A stretch of 64,000 bases of DNA from assembly GCA_963921825.1 (NCBI GenBank), contig OY997589.1, forward strand, positions 70,106,523 to 70,170,522, read 5' to 3'. A program made the position numbers and the translations under genes. The notes under the pieces were generated by a model. It was not told the origin of the DNA. It worked only from the letters and a program-made list of their open reading frames with translations, and did not search any database. Source of the stretch: Erodium maritimum (Eukaryota; Streptophyta; Magnoliopsida; Geraniales; Geraniaceae). This document shows, piece after piece, positions 9,566 through 22,089 of this stretch (positions within the stretch are counted from its first letter, which is position 1; each line of letters starts with the position of its first letter).

Positions 9566-11292
9566 TACGGGCACGACCTGGCCCACATGTGATTCTACTG
9601 CACAACAAGTCCCATACTCATGTGCACGACCTGGCCCGCAAGTGGTTCCATATGTTAAACGACTACCCTAGTTATTCACATCCTACATGTGATTCTACAA
9701 TTATTCCAGTTATTTAGATCCTATATGCATTCTAGTAACTTTCCATAATTAAACCGGTATTCGCTACTTTTCCCTACCTCAACCGCTATCCAACACGAGC
9801 AACCACGAGTCGCCTAGTAGCCTCCTCTGCCGTGATCGGGAACAACGTCTAAGATCACAAAGTAATACGAGACTTAATAATAATTCAGATATGATTAAAG
9901 AGAAAACACCCAAACAAATCCCCAATTACTCAACTTGTCAAAATGGGCCCGGTTTGGCGAATATGCCCGGGATCAGGAAAACGTCCCTCGGTGTCCCAAA
10001 AATTTCCATTTTCGTTTCTATCAATCCTAATTAAATTCACGTGTTCCAACGCACTTGTCGGAATCAATTTCCGATGTCCGAGCGTTCTAATTCCGCAATT
10101 AAAATTTCTAATCACATTTTCCGTATTTCCACTAATCACTTCCATAATTCGTTTCGGGTGTGAATTATCTATCCGGGGGTCACCCAAGACCACCCGAACA
10201 CGACAAACCCGCTTCCCGGCCAAGTAGGCCCCACGGCCACACGTGGACCGTGGGTGGCCGGACCGGACCACCACCGTGTGGCCGGTCACGGTTCCGTGAC
10301 CCTTCCTCCGACCATGGCCGGTCATTTAACCAGGTGACCGTAACTCCGATGACCGGCCGGAGCTCCGGCGAACCTCCAGTCGTCGGAAAAATACCTCCTT
10401 TCTCCCAAAAAATTCCTAACAAGCTCTAGATTCTCCAGAACTCCATTATTAAGCTCTAAAACCTCAAAATTAGCCTCAACAACTCCAAAATTTCAACACC
10501 CAAGGTTGGGTTTCATCAAACTAACAAAACCCAATCCATTTTCATGACAAGCTTCCACTTTTTCATCATAAATCATCCATTTAATCAAAGAAGAGCTTAA
10601 ATCCCTTAACACCCAAGATAGTTCATGCAATTTCTACTAAACCCACAATCCCAAGTTCATCAAAAGAGGGTTTTAATGGGTACTCACCTTAGGAAATGAA
10701 GAGGGGATGAGAAATATGAAGGTTTTGAGAATATTTGGAGAAGTTTGTGGTAGAAATCAATGGTAAAAGGCCTTCTTCTTCACCTTCTTCTTCTCTTCTT
10801 CAATGGAGATCTACTCTCTCTCTCTCTATCTAGCTATTTTCGGCCAAGGTGCTAAGGTGTGAGCTGATTTTTGCTCCAAAAGGGCTTTTCACCTAAAAGG
10901 GAAAAACCCAAATTGTCATTTAGCCCCTTTTCCTTTCTTTTGTCCACAAGTGGGGACCAAATGATCTTTTTTTCACCTCTTTCTTCTCCTCCAGGACACA
11001 TGGACATGTGTCCATGTGGGGTCCACCTCTACCTATAATTAATTCAGCCCATTTAAATTAACTCGATAAAAGCCTTATTTTGACCCCGTTTGACCCAGAT
11101 TTGACTTTTTCGCAAAAGTACTCACTTTAAAGGAAACGACCCAAATAAGCTAATCGTAACGACGATTAAGCTTTTTAGGTCCTGGAAAGGTCCCGAATGA
11201 CTCCCGGAGTCATCGGTTGACTTTTCTGGTGGAAAGTCAACTGTTCTGAAATTTGCCGGTTCGACCGGTATTGACCGGGGGCGGTTCTTACA
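9566..11292 (-). mobile_element. Gypsy element 2: 5' LTR
   Basis: This is a direct copy of 7048-8777, ending on the plus strand in CGGGGGCGGTTCTTACA at 11292 (TGTAAGAACCG on the sense strand). By eye the pair is over 90% identical, with small indels such as an extra stretch near 10335. Its true left limit may extend to about 9360, because the other copy is truncated there. Confidence 0.75.
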
Positions 11293-12165
11293 CCCTTCCC
11301 CCTCTCCGTCTTCTTTCCTTGCCCATAGGACGTCAAAATACCGTCTGTTGCGGTTCTGGTATTACAAAGATCAGTGAATCATTGTCCATTAAAACTATCC
11401 TTTTTGTGGTTAGGGAGCATGTTCCTCGATGAACATCATTGTAGTTGATTTCAAGTTATAAAAATTGCAACTTTCGCTAAAAAAAAAATTATTAAGAGTT
11501 GAAATCTATTAAGAGTTTTTCTTAAATTAAGAACCATGGTAATAAATCTATACCTACATCATCATCCAAAAATATAGTAAAACATTGCACTTCTCATTCT
11601 CATTCACACAACCAATAAAGTTATCGTAACTCACACATTACACTATGTTTTGTAAAATAAACTATTCTTTTTAAACAAATATCGATCCTAAACAAGTGAA
11701 AAACATATCATTCTTTGCATCAATTATCATGGAATCAATTCGAAAATCAAAGATCAAAATTTGTGAATTATTTCTGAAAACCTCTATGTTTTAGGTTTCT
11801 TTTACTGCTCATCGCGACGTCCGCTAGTTTATAAAAGTAGTGTTCAGATTGATAAAAATAATGTTACGCATTCTATATTTAATTTCGTACAGGTGATAAC
11901 AGTCTGTTGCTTTTTTGTAGGGTTTGGAGAGCACAACATAGTTTAAGATCTCAAAACTATATGTTTAAGATGATAAAAATATGGTTTGACAATGATAAAA
12001 TATGTATTTAGAAGTGATAAAAATACATGGCACATATGATTATATTTAATAACCTATCATGTGACATAAAACATGTAATGAAGTTATTAAACACATTAAC
12101 CGGAGTGATAAAACTCATGTATTAAGGTGATAAAAATCATGTAATAAAGTGATAAAGAAATACAA
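11293..12165. other. AT-rich stretch with GTGATAAAA motifs
   Basis: No gene is visible. From about 11965 the motif GTGATAAAA with a following ATGTA recurs at irregular 20-40 bp spacing. The same motif in reverse (TTTTATCAC, ACATGT) fills 55200-55530, so both may be parts of one element family. Confidence 0.5.
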
Positions 12166-12465
12166 TAAAGTAGAAGCATTCATTCCCAACTCCATTATTG
12201 AGTCGGGAATGAATGCAGGTCAGTCGACCATATTCATTATCGACTCATTTGTCAGTCGGGATTCATGAGTCAGGTATGAATTCATTTTTCGATTCATTCC
12301 GAGCCCACGTAAATTGGGTCGGTAATGAATATTCATTCCTGACTCAATAACTGAGATGGGAATGAATATTAATTACCGACTCAATAATTGGGTTGTTAAT
12401 GAATGTAATGAACGTTCATTACCGACCCAATTATTGAGTAGGTAATGAACTTGTATTGAGTTGGC
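12166..12465. repeat. Inverted and direct repeats of GACTCAATAATTGGGTCGG
   Basis: Alternating copies of GGTAATGAATATTCATTCC-like palindromes and GACTCAATAA occur about every 30-50 bp. This resembles subterminal binding-site arrays of DNA transposons, but I could not find the terminal inverted repeats. Confidence 0.6.
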
Positions 12466-15400
12466 GAAATTGCGTGACAGATTTAAATGTATACAGTATT
12501 TAGAAATCATGCACCCAAACGTGCAATACGATCAAATAAACCTACAAATTGAACACAAACAACAGTATAATAGATCCAGAAATTGAAATTCAACATTATA
12601 CGTATAAAAGATGTTCAAACAAACAAAGTTCCCGAAATGAATTTGTTTCAACAAGTAACAATTCATAGTCTACTACGTAGTAGTTGTGCTCTCTAGAGCT
12701 ACAGTATTACTCTTGCTGATGCTACAGTGTACTTCAACATTGGTCTTCGTTTCACCGGAATTCATCACAAGTGACAGTTCTTTCATCTGATTTGTTCACT
12801 ACAATCAACCACAAGACGAATGGTTTTGGTGGCAGTATGTCTTCTTAAGCTTTGTGACCGAGAAATTTCATATGGAAAAAATTTCCTCCTCATACACAGC
12901 CAAACTAAATTAGGGTCAGAATCGTTAATTTGAAGATGAAAGACACTATGTACCTAGTATGCACAAGGATAGTACCGGAAAGCGAAACTCCCCAATCGTA
13001 GCCAAGCGATATTCTTGGGAAGGTTTCTCCACAACACAAGCAACCAGGGAGGAAGATACTTTTCCTATTTCAACACCATCTAAATATGGAAACTCAAATT
13101 CTGAAAGACTGGATGTTGAAAATTATCTTTGGAGATCGGTACACACGTGGAAAGACTACAGGAGATCGGTTCGATTTTATGAAAGAAAAATAGAGAAATT
13201 AGGTACTAGAAAAATCGGGAGATGAGGAGGATTATACAAAGGTAACTATGTTCCGTGTGTCACAAGTCTCAAAGAAACGTAGGTGAAGAGGAGCCCACAG
13301 TAATAGTTTACCGAAACAAGTCTTCTTCACATTCATTGAGCAGAGAAAGAGACATTGGGATCTTTTTAAGAGAATGTATAACGTTATGATCTTTTTAAGC
13401 GTTCTTCATCTTATTTTTTTTATTGGGACTTGTGTATGTGAATCGAGTCCATAAACTATTATTTTTCACAATGTTAGGATCTTGTAGGCATTCTTATCTA
13501 GTGACTGGGTAAATAATATTGTTTTATTGAATTTACTAAATACGGAGCTAAACCAAAAATCTAACAAATAAAACCTATAAATAATTCCGAATATATGCTT
13601 AAATAATAACTATAATTCAACCTAAATCTACTTGATATAAATGCATGGTTACATTTTATTTAATTTTAAAAGAGTAAGTATAAAGGACATTAATTTGATC
13701 TCCACACAACATACTGTATAGTTAATAAGAATACAAATGTACATTTGCAGAATTGTGCTACTTTGATAGGCCATATGTCCGATTAGTCTGAATCACCGTT
13801 TGAAATATCTACCACCAACCACCATGTGCCGATCTCGTTGTCATGTCCATCTAGGTATTGAATCCACCTTAGAGAAGCTTTTCATTAGGTGAAGGAGGGG
13901 TGGATAATTGGTTGGATGAAGGGGTGCTTCTTGAACGTTCATCAGTGGAGGAGGCGGTGCTTCTCCAGCGTTCGTTACTGAAGGTAGGGGTGGTTCTTTA
14001 ATGTTTCCCAGTTGAGGAGGGGTGCATCTGAAATGTTGTCAAGTTGAGGAGGGGAAAACTAGTGATCAAGCCGCTAGGCGAAATGTCCATCTAAGGGTGG
14101 AGACGAAAGGATGTCATTATATGGGCAGTACATGGGATGGGGATCAGGTGGAAGCTCCGTTTCTTTGTCAGAAGATACTAGCGGTGGGCTCAAAACATCC
14201 AGCAACCTACATGTCCAGCCGTATCGCTGTTGAAATTCATTGTAAACTTAAGTGTGGTAATAATTGGAAAGGTTGTGCATACTGAAGGGCTTATATAGAC
14301 GATGTGTATCTAACTCGAACATGACAACTCGATACTCAAAGAATATCTGAATCTGAGAAGACAACTCAATATTCAGAGAATCTCTAACCCATAAAACTAC
14401 TCACGAGCTAGAGAATTTGTCACTCGAACAAGACTACTCACTTTTTTTTTCGAATTTGTAACTTAAATGAGATAGAGTGTTCAATTACTATTGTAACCAG
14501 GGTATAACTATCACATATACAACCTTGAAATTAGAGCGACCACTAAACAACAGTGAATATTGTAGTCCTACCGGTAAAAAACATCACTAAATGGTCGTTT
14601 GTTGGTTCCTCTTCTCGGCGTCCTGTGATATTATAAGACAAGTAGATATCAACTTCTTGTCCTTTGGTACTGTCCATAATTTTTTATGGTGCTTCTAGGT
14701 CTTCAAGACCCTGCTGAGGACGATTGCAACAACATTCGTGTCCTGCTACTTCCACTTCAAGAGTCTCGCATGTACCGGCAATTTTGCGACCCTAGTTTTG
14801 GGACCATGTGTGCTTGCATGTATAGGTTCGCGACCATGAGCGACTACAAATACGAGTTGGTCTCCATGTAGGGTTGGGCACAATAGGTGAATTGATGTTC
14901 AGCATACGCTGAAATCTCCCAGGTTGCTCGACATGAAACTAATTTAGGTTTCGATCCCCAATTTTGTTGGACTACATTTTTTTTCAGAAGCTAAAATTTG
15001 GGAAGACAAGTATTTGATAGAAGTAAAAGATGAAGATGGAGAGTGTATGAAGTCAAAACCAAGAGAAGAGGTCCTCCTATCAATAGATAAACGAAAATAA
15101 TTTTGTTATTAAACTTTCAAATTAAAAAAAAGTAAAAATCATCAAATTTAGATTTAAGCAATATAAAAAAATGCAAACATATCCATTGGTAAGCTAACAA
15201 CTACTTTTTAATTTTGTGCCCCTGCCACGCAACACCAACTTGTTGGCTGCAAACGGTTTGGTAGTCGGAACTCGTCGGTTTTCGGTTCCCATCTCCCTTC
15301 ATGCGAGTCGCAGTCCACATATCTTTCCTCGTGCAACGCCAAGATCACTATTCGATTTTGATGAGAATTGAAGTCGCCTAAGAGCATATACATTATTGGG

Positions 15401-16124
15401 TTTTTAATTAGAGGTTCAGGTTCATAAAATTGAATTGAAATCTGTGTTGATGAATCGATTCATAAGTTTGGATTAAAAATTGTTAATTTCCATATCGTGG
15501 GTTTGTATGCAGAATTCACCAGAAACTCCTGTCTGCTGACTGGATAATTAATATTGTTTTGTTGAATTTAGTTTTTGTTCGCTTTCTCTATTCAGTGCAA
15601 ATCAATGTTTTTGTTTTGTGATCAAAATATTCACTGTTTGCACAAAGTCAATTTGATGAATATTCATTTATTCAGTCGTTATTAAAACCGGATAACAAGT
15701 GTCAACACCACATGACGTGGTTTGATTGGTCACTGGATGGATTCACGATTCATGTTAAAGCCCTATCCAATCCAAAAGCTCGAACTGATGGGTAGATGCA
15801 TTATTATACTTATCAAGTGTTCAATTCGTTCATACACTTTCTATGTGAGACTTATAATTCAACAATTCACGCATCGAATTCATATATGTGAACCGTAATT
15901 CGCGATTCACAATTCAAATTCATAAAATTGTGAATCAGAATCGAACGAGCTACAATTCACACTGGCGAATGGTGATCAACGTCGTGCCATTCACAGCCAT
16001 TCGCGAAATCGGATGTATGAATCACAGACTCTAAACCACATGTTGTGATTGGTTTGGCGGCTGGATGATTAAAAAGAATTTGTTGAATGGTTCCATGAAT
16101 AAGGTGCTCCTCAGATAACACAAA
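12466..16124. other. Unrecognised region, no supported gene
   Basis: Small frames exist (for example 12959-13225 plus and 14022-14285 plus), but none shows a family motif. On the minus strand 14030-13870 is proline-rich with a repeated EAPP/EPPL pattern, and on DNA level GAGGAGGGGTG recurs. About 40 bp near 13505 recurs in diverged form near 15538 (TAATATTGTTTTNTTGAATT). At 15890-15950 there are palindromic GATTCACAATT motifs. It may be an old, decayed transposon. Confidence 0.4.
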
Positions 16125-16975
16125 ATGGCAGCAGCTCAACCTCATTCCGATGCCTACGAACGCCTCCAAATAGTCCTCAATCCAGACGTTTCAACCCTCC
16201 TTGGAGCGAGCCCACCCCCACCTACGATCCCAACAATCCCACTCCCGTTCTCTCCAAGGACTTCAAATTCTACCTTCCCCACCAGTCCCACCTGTCATTT
16301 TCTACTACCACGGCGGAGGCTTTGTCCTCTGCTCCCCCGCCAACACCAGGTTCCATCTCTTCTGCTCTGATATGGCCGCCCTCCTCGTCGTCTCCTTCAA
16401 GTACCGCCTCGCCCCCGAGCACCGCCTACGACGACGGCACGCGCTCCACTGGATCAAAGCCAACTCGCCCCAGCTTGATTGGCTGAGGGACCACGCTGAC
16501 TTATCCAACTGTTTCCTGATAGGGACCAGTGCCGGTGGTAACTTGGCCTACCACCTCGGCTTACGTGCAGCGGTTCCATCCGATACACATCAGAGGGCTG
16601 ATATTGCACCACGCTTTTTTCGGTGGGACCCAGAGGACGCCAACCGAGATGAGGCTTGTCAATGACTCGCTTTTTCCGCCCTCCGTTTGTGGGATCTGTC
16701 GCTGCTGGTGGGTGTAGACCGTGATCACGAGTACTGCAATCCAACGGCTGGTGGGGGCTCAGAGGACGTGGAGAAGATGAGAGCCCTCGGATGGAGGGTT
16801 TTGGTGACTGGATTTGATGGGGACCTGTTTTACGACCATCAGACGGCGCTGGCGAAGAGGCTGGAATACAAGGGAGTGGCGGTCCAGAGTGTGTTCAAGG
16901 AACGGGATCGAGCTCACAAAGGCGATGCTGCTTTATCGTCTCATACAGAAATTCATCACCGAGGTTAGAGAATGA
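16125..16975 (+). pseudogene. Carboxylesterase (CXE, alpha/beta hydrolase) pseudogene
   Basis: The intact relatives are plant class-I-like carboxylesterases of about 320 residues that hydrolyse small esters. The remnant keeps the start MAAAQPHSDAYERLQIVLNP, the oxyanion-hole motif FYYHGGGFVL, SFKYRLAPEH and the nucleophile elbow GTSAGGNLAYH. Later come HHAFFGGTQRTP, VDRDHEYCNPT and GFDGDLFYDHQ with the acid residue. It changes frame at least four times (near 16200, 16285, 16565 and 16690) and again near 16910, where the segment with the catalytic histidine appears deleted. The tail KFITEVRE with a stop at 16973-16975 matches the usual end. No introns are visible, as in many family members. 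Domain assignment is firm and loss of function is clear. Confidence 0.9.
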
Positions 16976-17457
16976 TTTTGATTTTTAAATAGTCTGTTAT
17001 GCTGAATCAGTAATAAACACACTCTACTGATGGTGAAAATAAATAAAAGGTTTGGTTAAACAAGCATCTGTAATTGGATCTTGCTTCATAGGATTGTTTG
17101 CTTTTCTAATAATTTCCGAACATTTTGGTTGCTGTGCTATTAATCCGTCTAATCCCTAATTAATTGAGTTCAATTTGTTAAAAATAAGTGGGAATTAAAC
17201 TTCGAATCAACTGTTTATTGTATTTGTAGTCAAAGTGGAAATAGACCGGTCTATTCCCTGTCCAATTATATAAAAAAACATTAAAATTTGAGAAAAAATA
17301 ACGAAAAACGAAGTAACAAATTATTATTTTTGCAAACAAGGGAAAGAAAGTACAAACAAACCCGAGAACTAACAAAAATGACCATCGTCGAAACTAGAGG
17401 TTGTCGAACTTGTTGTACATGTACTATTTCAAGCATTTCCGAACAGACGCCCATTAC
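16976..17457. other. Intergenic, nothing recognised
   Basis: This AT-rich sequence lies between the esterase pseudogene and the Harbinger remnants. I see no motif or repeat worth naming. Confidence 0.5.
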
Positions 17458-17763
17458 TTATGCTTGTTGAAGGGGAGTGTGACGGTCATATGAACAGGTT
17501 GTCTTGAGGAGCACCTTAGCTTCAGTGATGGTTGGATCGTGCTCATGTCGGGCATGTAAGAACCCCACCTCGAAGCGCCTCACCCGGACGTTGGTCTTTT
17601 GCCAATGATCTTTGAGCTGTTTCTCGGTCCGAAGAAATAGAGACGAAATCATGGTTTTTCAGTCTTCGTAGAGACAGTGCCAAAACTCTCTGGTTATGTT
17701 GGCGTGAACCATCCATGCCACATCATATCGCCTCTCCTCTTCATCGGTCCATGTTGTCGCCAT
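17458..17763 (-). pseudogene. Myb/SANT-like protein fragment (Harbinger accessory ORF?)
   Basis: From ATG at 17763 the minus strand reads MATTWTDEEERRYDVAWM, then a stop, then EKQLKDHWQKTNVRVRRFEV and a tail HDPTITEAKVLL. The pattern resembles the Myb/trihelix-type DNA-binding proteins found beside PIF/Harbinger transposases in plants, which help target the transposase. The spacing to the transposase at 18694-20013 supports that pairing. Similarity is by motif only, so this is a moderate call. Confidence 0.55.
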
Positions 17764-18693
17764 GTGTGAATCTGTTTTAGAGGAAATAAGAAATTGAAGA
17801 AGAAAATGTGGAACCGAAACTATTTTCGAGAAACTATGAAGTTAGACAACAAAGGGTATTACCACATCTGTTTTGGTTGGATTTATATAAGAGAAGAGGA
17901 ATCGGTGCAAAAAATGACAAGGCGGAATCAGTAGGGTTTCTTTTACTTGGATGAAATCGTAAAATCTTATCACTTGCGTAAAATTGGTCAAAGTTAATGT
18001 GACATATTCGGTACATGTGAAGATGGGCAGAATCAGCCATACAAGACAAAAGTAAAAGTGACATTTATTTCGAACATTCATGGTAGGTTTTCGAGTATAA
18101 AATGAAGCGAACGTGTTTGAAACCGAGTACAACCATAAGAAATAAAAATATTGAGCATGTCTCAGTTGTGGTTCATAGCTCGAAGCATGTTGAACATAAA
18201 CGCCTCGTGGTTGGCCTTCTCGAGCAGGGTCTAGTCGGATGTGTCGAGAGCACACACTTAAGTGTATTGTCTGGTCAATGACAGTTGGTACTTCATAAGA
18301 TGTGCTTTGGTGTGCTCGAACCTGCCACGACATCGTTCTTCTTGCGCGATCATGTACATTGCTGGTGGTGGACCCGTATCAATTCGGGAAACACAACTTT
18401 CGTTCTCGGACTCAATTAGTTTGGTTGTGGACTAAATTTTGAAGGATTATGCAAAATGTTAAATGTGTTGTTTCCTTTTATAGATGAGGATGGTTGCCTT
18501 TTATAGGCAACCGATTCGACCAAGAAGAAGTACTGGGAAGGGAAATAGTTCATATTACGATAAAATAAAGTTACCGAAATACTGGAAAACAGAACGACGG
18601 AAAAGCAGCAAAACATATCGTCCCGACATGAAACAAAGAAACAAAAATACATTGAAATTAAATACAAAAAACAAAATAAACAAAGCGTTTACT
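17764..18693 (-). other. Harbinger interior, no clear ORF
   Basis: The minus strand has an open stretch around 18333-18170 (MSWQVRAHQSTSYEVPTVID) without a recognisable domain. The rest is AT-rich. It is probably spacer of the same transposon. Confidence 0.4.
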
Positions 18694-20013
18694 AGTTGTC
18701 GCCATCTATAACGGCTTCCGCCCTGAACAAAGTCCAAATGTGTTGAATCAGATCTGCCTTGAGTTGCTGGTGGACTGCTCGATCCTTGATCCGGGTTGTC
18801 TGGTTTCAGATGTAATTGCAACGTGATAATAGCCCTCGTTGGACGGGTATGATTGGTTCTTCGGATGACAGTCATCCAATATCTCCCTTATAGGTGTCAC
18901 GTTCATCGTCCACAATCATGTTGTGTATAATGAAGCAGGACCATACTATCATAGACAATTTCCTATAGTCCCAACCCCGAGCAGCCTACTGATGATATCA
19001 AAACAAGCTTGCGGGACCCTGAATTCCCTCTCCACATCCTTCCTTGCGGCCTCCTATTTCTTTGTGTTTAAAACATCCTTCGATAGCTGTGGTGCAGGGA
19101 TAGACTTGACAAATGTCGCCCACACTGGGTAAATGCCTCCAGTTAAGTAACAAATAGTGTTGTAGTATGTATCGTTTACCTAAAATGCGACCGCCGATTG
19201 CTCTGCTCGATATATGTGAGGAAGTATAGATGATTGGTTCAAAACATTCAAATTGTTGTTTGAACCCGGCATAACAAAGTATGCGTGCCAAAACCAGGTG
19301 TAGGGCCAAGCTACTGCATCAAACATGACCCTAGGTACATTATGATCGCCCCGCTCGTGAACACCATGATGCGCTTTTGGACAATTATTTTACGCTCAAT
19401 GCATACAATCTAAGCTGCCGATACAACCTGGGATACCACATTTTCAATCACACGCATAAGGTAATCAATATCATTACTCTTTGGCTTCTTGAGATAGGTT
19501 TCACCAAAGACGTTGATTACGGTGAAGCAAAAACGATGCATGCACTCGAGGGTCGTTGTTTCAGCCATTCAAATACTCTTTAAGGTTGACCGTCGAAGCA
19601 CTGTATCACAACATTCATATAGCTTATGTATACATTTGAATCGTTGAGAACATGGGCCGATCACAATAATCAAATTTTTGCGTGAAGTAGTCAACGAACT
19701 CGGACACGCCATCCACAAGTTTCATGAAACTAGATTGCGCCATTCGAAAATGCCGCTTAAATATTTTTTCCATCGTACAACGGCTTCGCTACAAAGTATT
19801 CGGACATAAGTCGGTCATGAGCAGCGCTTCAATGTCTAAAAAAATAATTTCTTTTCTGCTTCCCCGGACGGGTTTGTTCATTTATGTCTCTACTTCTTTG
19901 ATCGTTTCTCGTAAAGACTCCAACATATCTTCCTCCGCTTGATGGGTCCTCTCACTTAAAGTTGTGTAGTCGATTTCACCGGCATCATACTCCTCACCAC
20001 TCGATAAATCCAT
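18694..20013 (-). pseudogene. PIF/Harbinger DDE transposase pseudogene
   Basis: Translation from ATG at 20013 (MDLSSGEEYD) to a stop near 18694 covers a nearly full-length transposase, broken by many stops and frameshifts. Landmarks in order are GSLDCMH and NNCPKAHHG (first catalytic Asp), WFWHAYFVMPGSNNNLNVLN, GIYPVWATFVKSIPAPQ and EAARKDVEREFRV (catalytic Glu). After these come the C-terminal hallmark of an LHNMIVEDE-like block in shifted frames, and HIWTLF. The usual second catalytic Asp in the SNND segment reads Asn here. The family cuts and pastes DNA at TTA/TAA sites. A candidate end, AGGCACCCACATTGGGG after TTA, lies near 20354-20376 on the minus strand, but I found no partner. Confidence 0.88.
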
Positions 20014-20910
20014 AACGATAAGACAATAAAACAATTTGTAGAGAGAAAACGATAGAGTTTATGGTGTGGGAATACAATTGTGAAGAAACTTGTAGGGTAT
20101 TTATAAGAAACAAATTTCTATAAATAAATAAATAAACATTATTTATTTCGGTCAAACGAATCGAGACACGTGGAAAAATCGGTGCGAAAAATTAGTCCTC
20201 GTGTCACTTGTTGATTCGGAAACGACTTTGCAGACTGTAGAATCGTAGACCGTCAACAGCGGTCGTTCCAATTCAACGAGAGATAAGACTCCAAAACGAG
20301 GATTCGACGCTAAAAACAGCTTTTCCCAAATTTCGACCCCCGATTCGATGGAGACGAGCCCCAATGTGGGTGCCTTAATATTTTTTGTATTTTACACCAG
20401 TTACAATGTAGGACCATGTGCAGCGCCTTATTAAGGAGTAGTAGACAATCTTTTAAATCAAGTTTCAAATCTGCTAAATTAGTCTGTTGATGTTACAGGG
20501 TCATGCAATGGGCAAACGCCAATTACTATTTTGTTCAGCTGCAAGGTTTTGTTAATTACGTTATGTGTCTGGATTCTTATGCGATATTCTTGATATACCC
20601 GATATTTTGCCACTTTTTGTCCCTAAAACAAAAAAACTCAAAAACATAAAACACAATTACTAGGAAATTACACCAAACAACACGATTAAACATAATAGCA
20701 ATATAGACCACAACATAATTCAAAATTGGTGGTCTTGCCTGTGGAAAAGATAAACAATAAGCCTAATCAAGGTAACATTGAGGAGAAGGCGGAATAAGCG
20801 GACTAGGTGGTGACCACTTATACCAGCTGCTAGAAGCCCCCGAAGAGGTTGAGTAGGCTCAATAATCTTCTAACGGGTCAAAAGGATCACGAGGATATGT
20901 TCACGTTCCC
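20014..20910. other. No gene recognised; possible Harbinger end
   Basis: It includes the candidate transposon terminus near 20354-20376 and AT-rich sequence. I see no supported coding region. Confidence 0.4.
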
Positions 20911-21053
20911 GAGGCAAGTAGAGGTGACGCTTGTTGGTGGCATGGAGGTGTTGTCTCTCTCAGGGCAAGAAGAGGTGATGCTTTTCGGCAGCATGGAGGT
21001 GTTGGCATTTCCGGGGCAAGTGGAGGTGATGCTTGTCGGCAGCGTGTAAGTGT
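20911..21053. repeat. 51-bp tandem repeat, coding-phase
   Basis: GAGGTGATGCTT starts at 20921, 20972 and 21023 (51-bp period, 17 codons). On the plus strand it gives GQVEVTLVGGMEVLSLS-like units. On the minus strand, the sense of the neighbouring transposase, it gives a 17-residue threonine/serine-rich or histidine-rich unit depending on frame. The coding strand is not established. Confidence 0.8.
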
Positions 21054-21583
21054 TGTTTGGTCCACCTCTTATGAACCAAAGAACTCCGATGGTACTTCTT
21101 CATCAAAAGGAGGATATGTAAAAGTGTCTTCTTGCGCTCCTCCCCTTGTGTTGGCGGCTCCACATCATCCTCCTTGTCCGAAATAGACGGGTACAACTCT
21201 TTAGGGTGTTAGCGAGGTGGAGTCGGACCAGATGATGGTGACCAATGCCCAGACGTTTTGCTTCCATAGGATTAACCGAACGAACCTCATGGACCTATAC
21301 TCATAGCTTAAGGTCGGCTTTAGGAGGGAAATGTGACAATGTGAAGACACTTGAAGATGTCCATACAAAGGTGGTGACCTTGAGTTTTTTTTTAATGAAA
21401 GTTGAGGTTACCGCTATGGAATGTGCCTATACTTGAAAAGAACGACAATAATATTTATTAGTGATGAAACACACTCATACAATAGTAATCAATTTAACAA
21501 AAGATGACAATGACCAACAACAAACTAGAGCGTACAAATCATCAGCCTTAAACGGTAGGGTTGAATACATCATGGTTAATATC

Positions 21584-21845
21584 TTATTTTATATCGGGCT
21601 TAAAGTAGGACCAAATATAGTGCACAAGATCGTACTTGACCTGTATATGCATATGGAAATGGAGGAGTTTGTTGTAGTTGGATTAAACATGCGCGAAATC
21701 AAGGAGTGCACCAACATATCACTCAGGTGGGCCTTCCAATATCGATGTTTCAGGATTCGCCTCATCAAAGAAATCATATGTGTTATTGTATGTGTCTTCT
21801 TCTTCTTCTTCCACAATTATGTTGTGGAGAGTACTGCAATAATTA
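21584..21845 (-). pseudogene. Second PIF/Harbinger transposase, C-terminal end
   Basis: On the minus strand one frame reads LHNIIVEEEEEDTYNNTYDF, then SILEGPPE, a stop, YVGALLDF, a further stop, and finally YDLVHYIWSYFKPDIK with a stop at 21584. LHN(M/I)IVEDE and a final DLxEHIW are typical of the end of plant Harbinger transposases. Upstream on this strand no matching catalytic domain is present, so this is a 5'-truncated copy separate from the one at 18694-20013. Confidence 0.7.
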
Positions 21846-22089
21846 ATTATAACGCTCATTTCTTTTCAATGCCAGATACAAGTTGGCCTGGTGATGATAT
21901 GCCATCGGACTTGTTGACCTTCGAAAGTGTTGGGTTTTATGCTCTAAGACAAACCACGACATGTACTATGTCATTTAAGTTAATAATACTTAGCAAACTT
22001 TTATTATCATTCGAGTTAATATATGAGTATTTCATGCAATTTCGGATCATCCATATAATTTAACAAAAAAAAACTCATTTAAACTTTTC

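Noticed and set aside
21461..22063. 200-codon plus-strand ORF
   Set aside because: It overlaps the antisense Harbinger transposase tail and has a homopolymeric run and no domain; it reads as a shadow.
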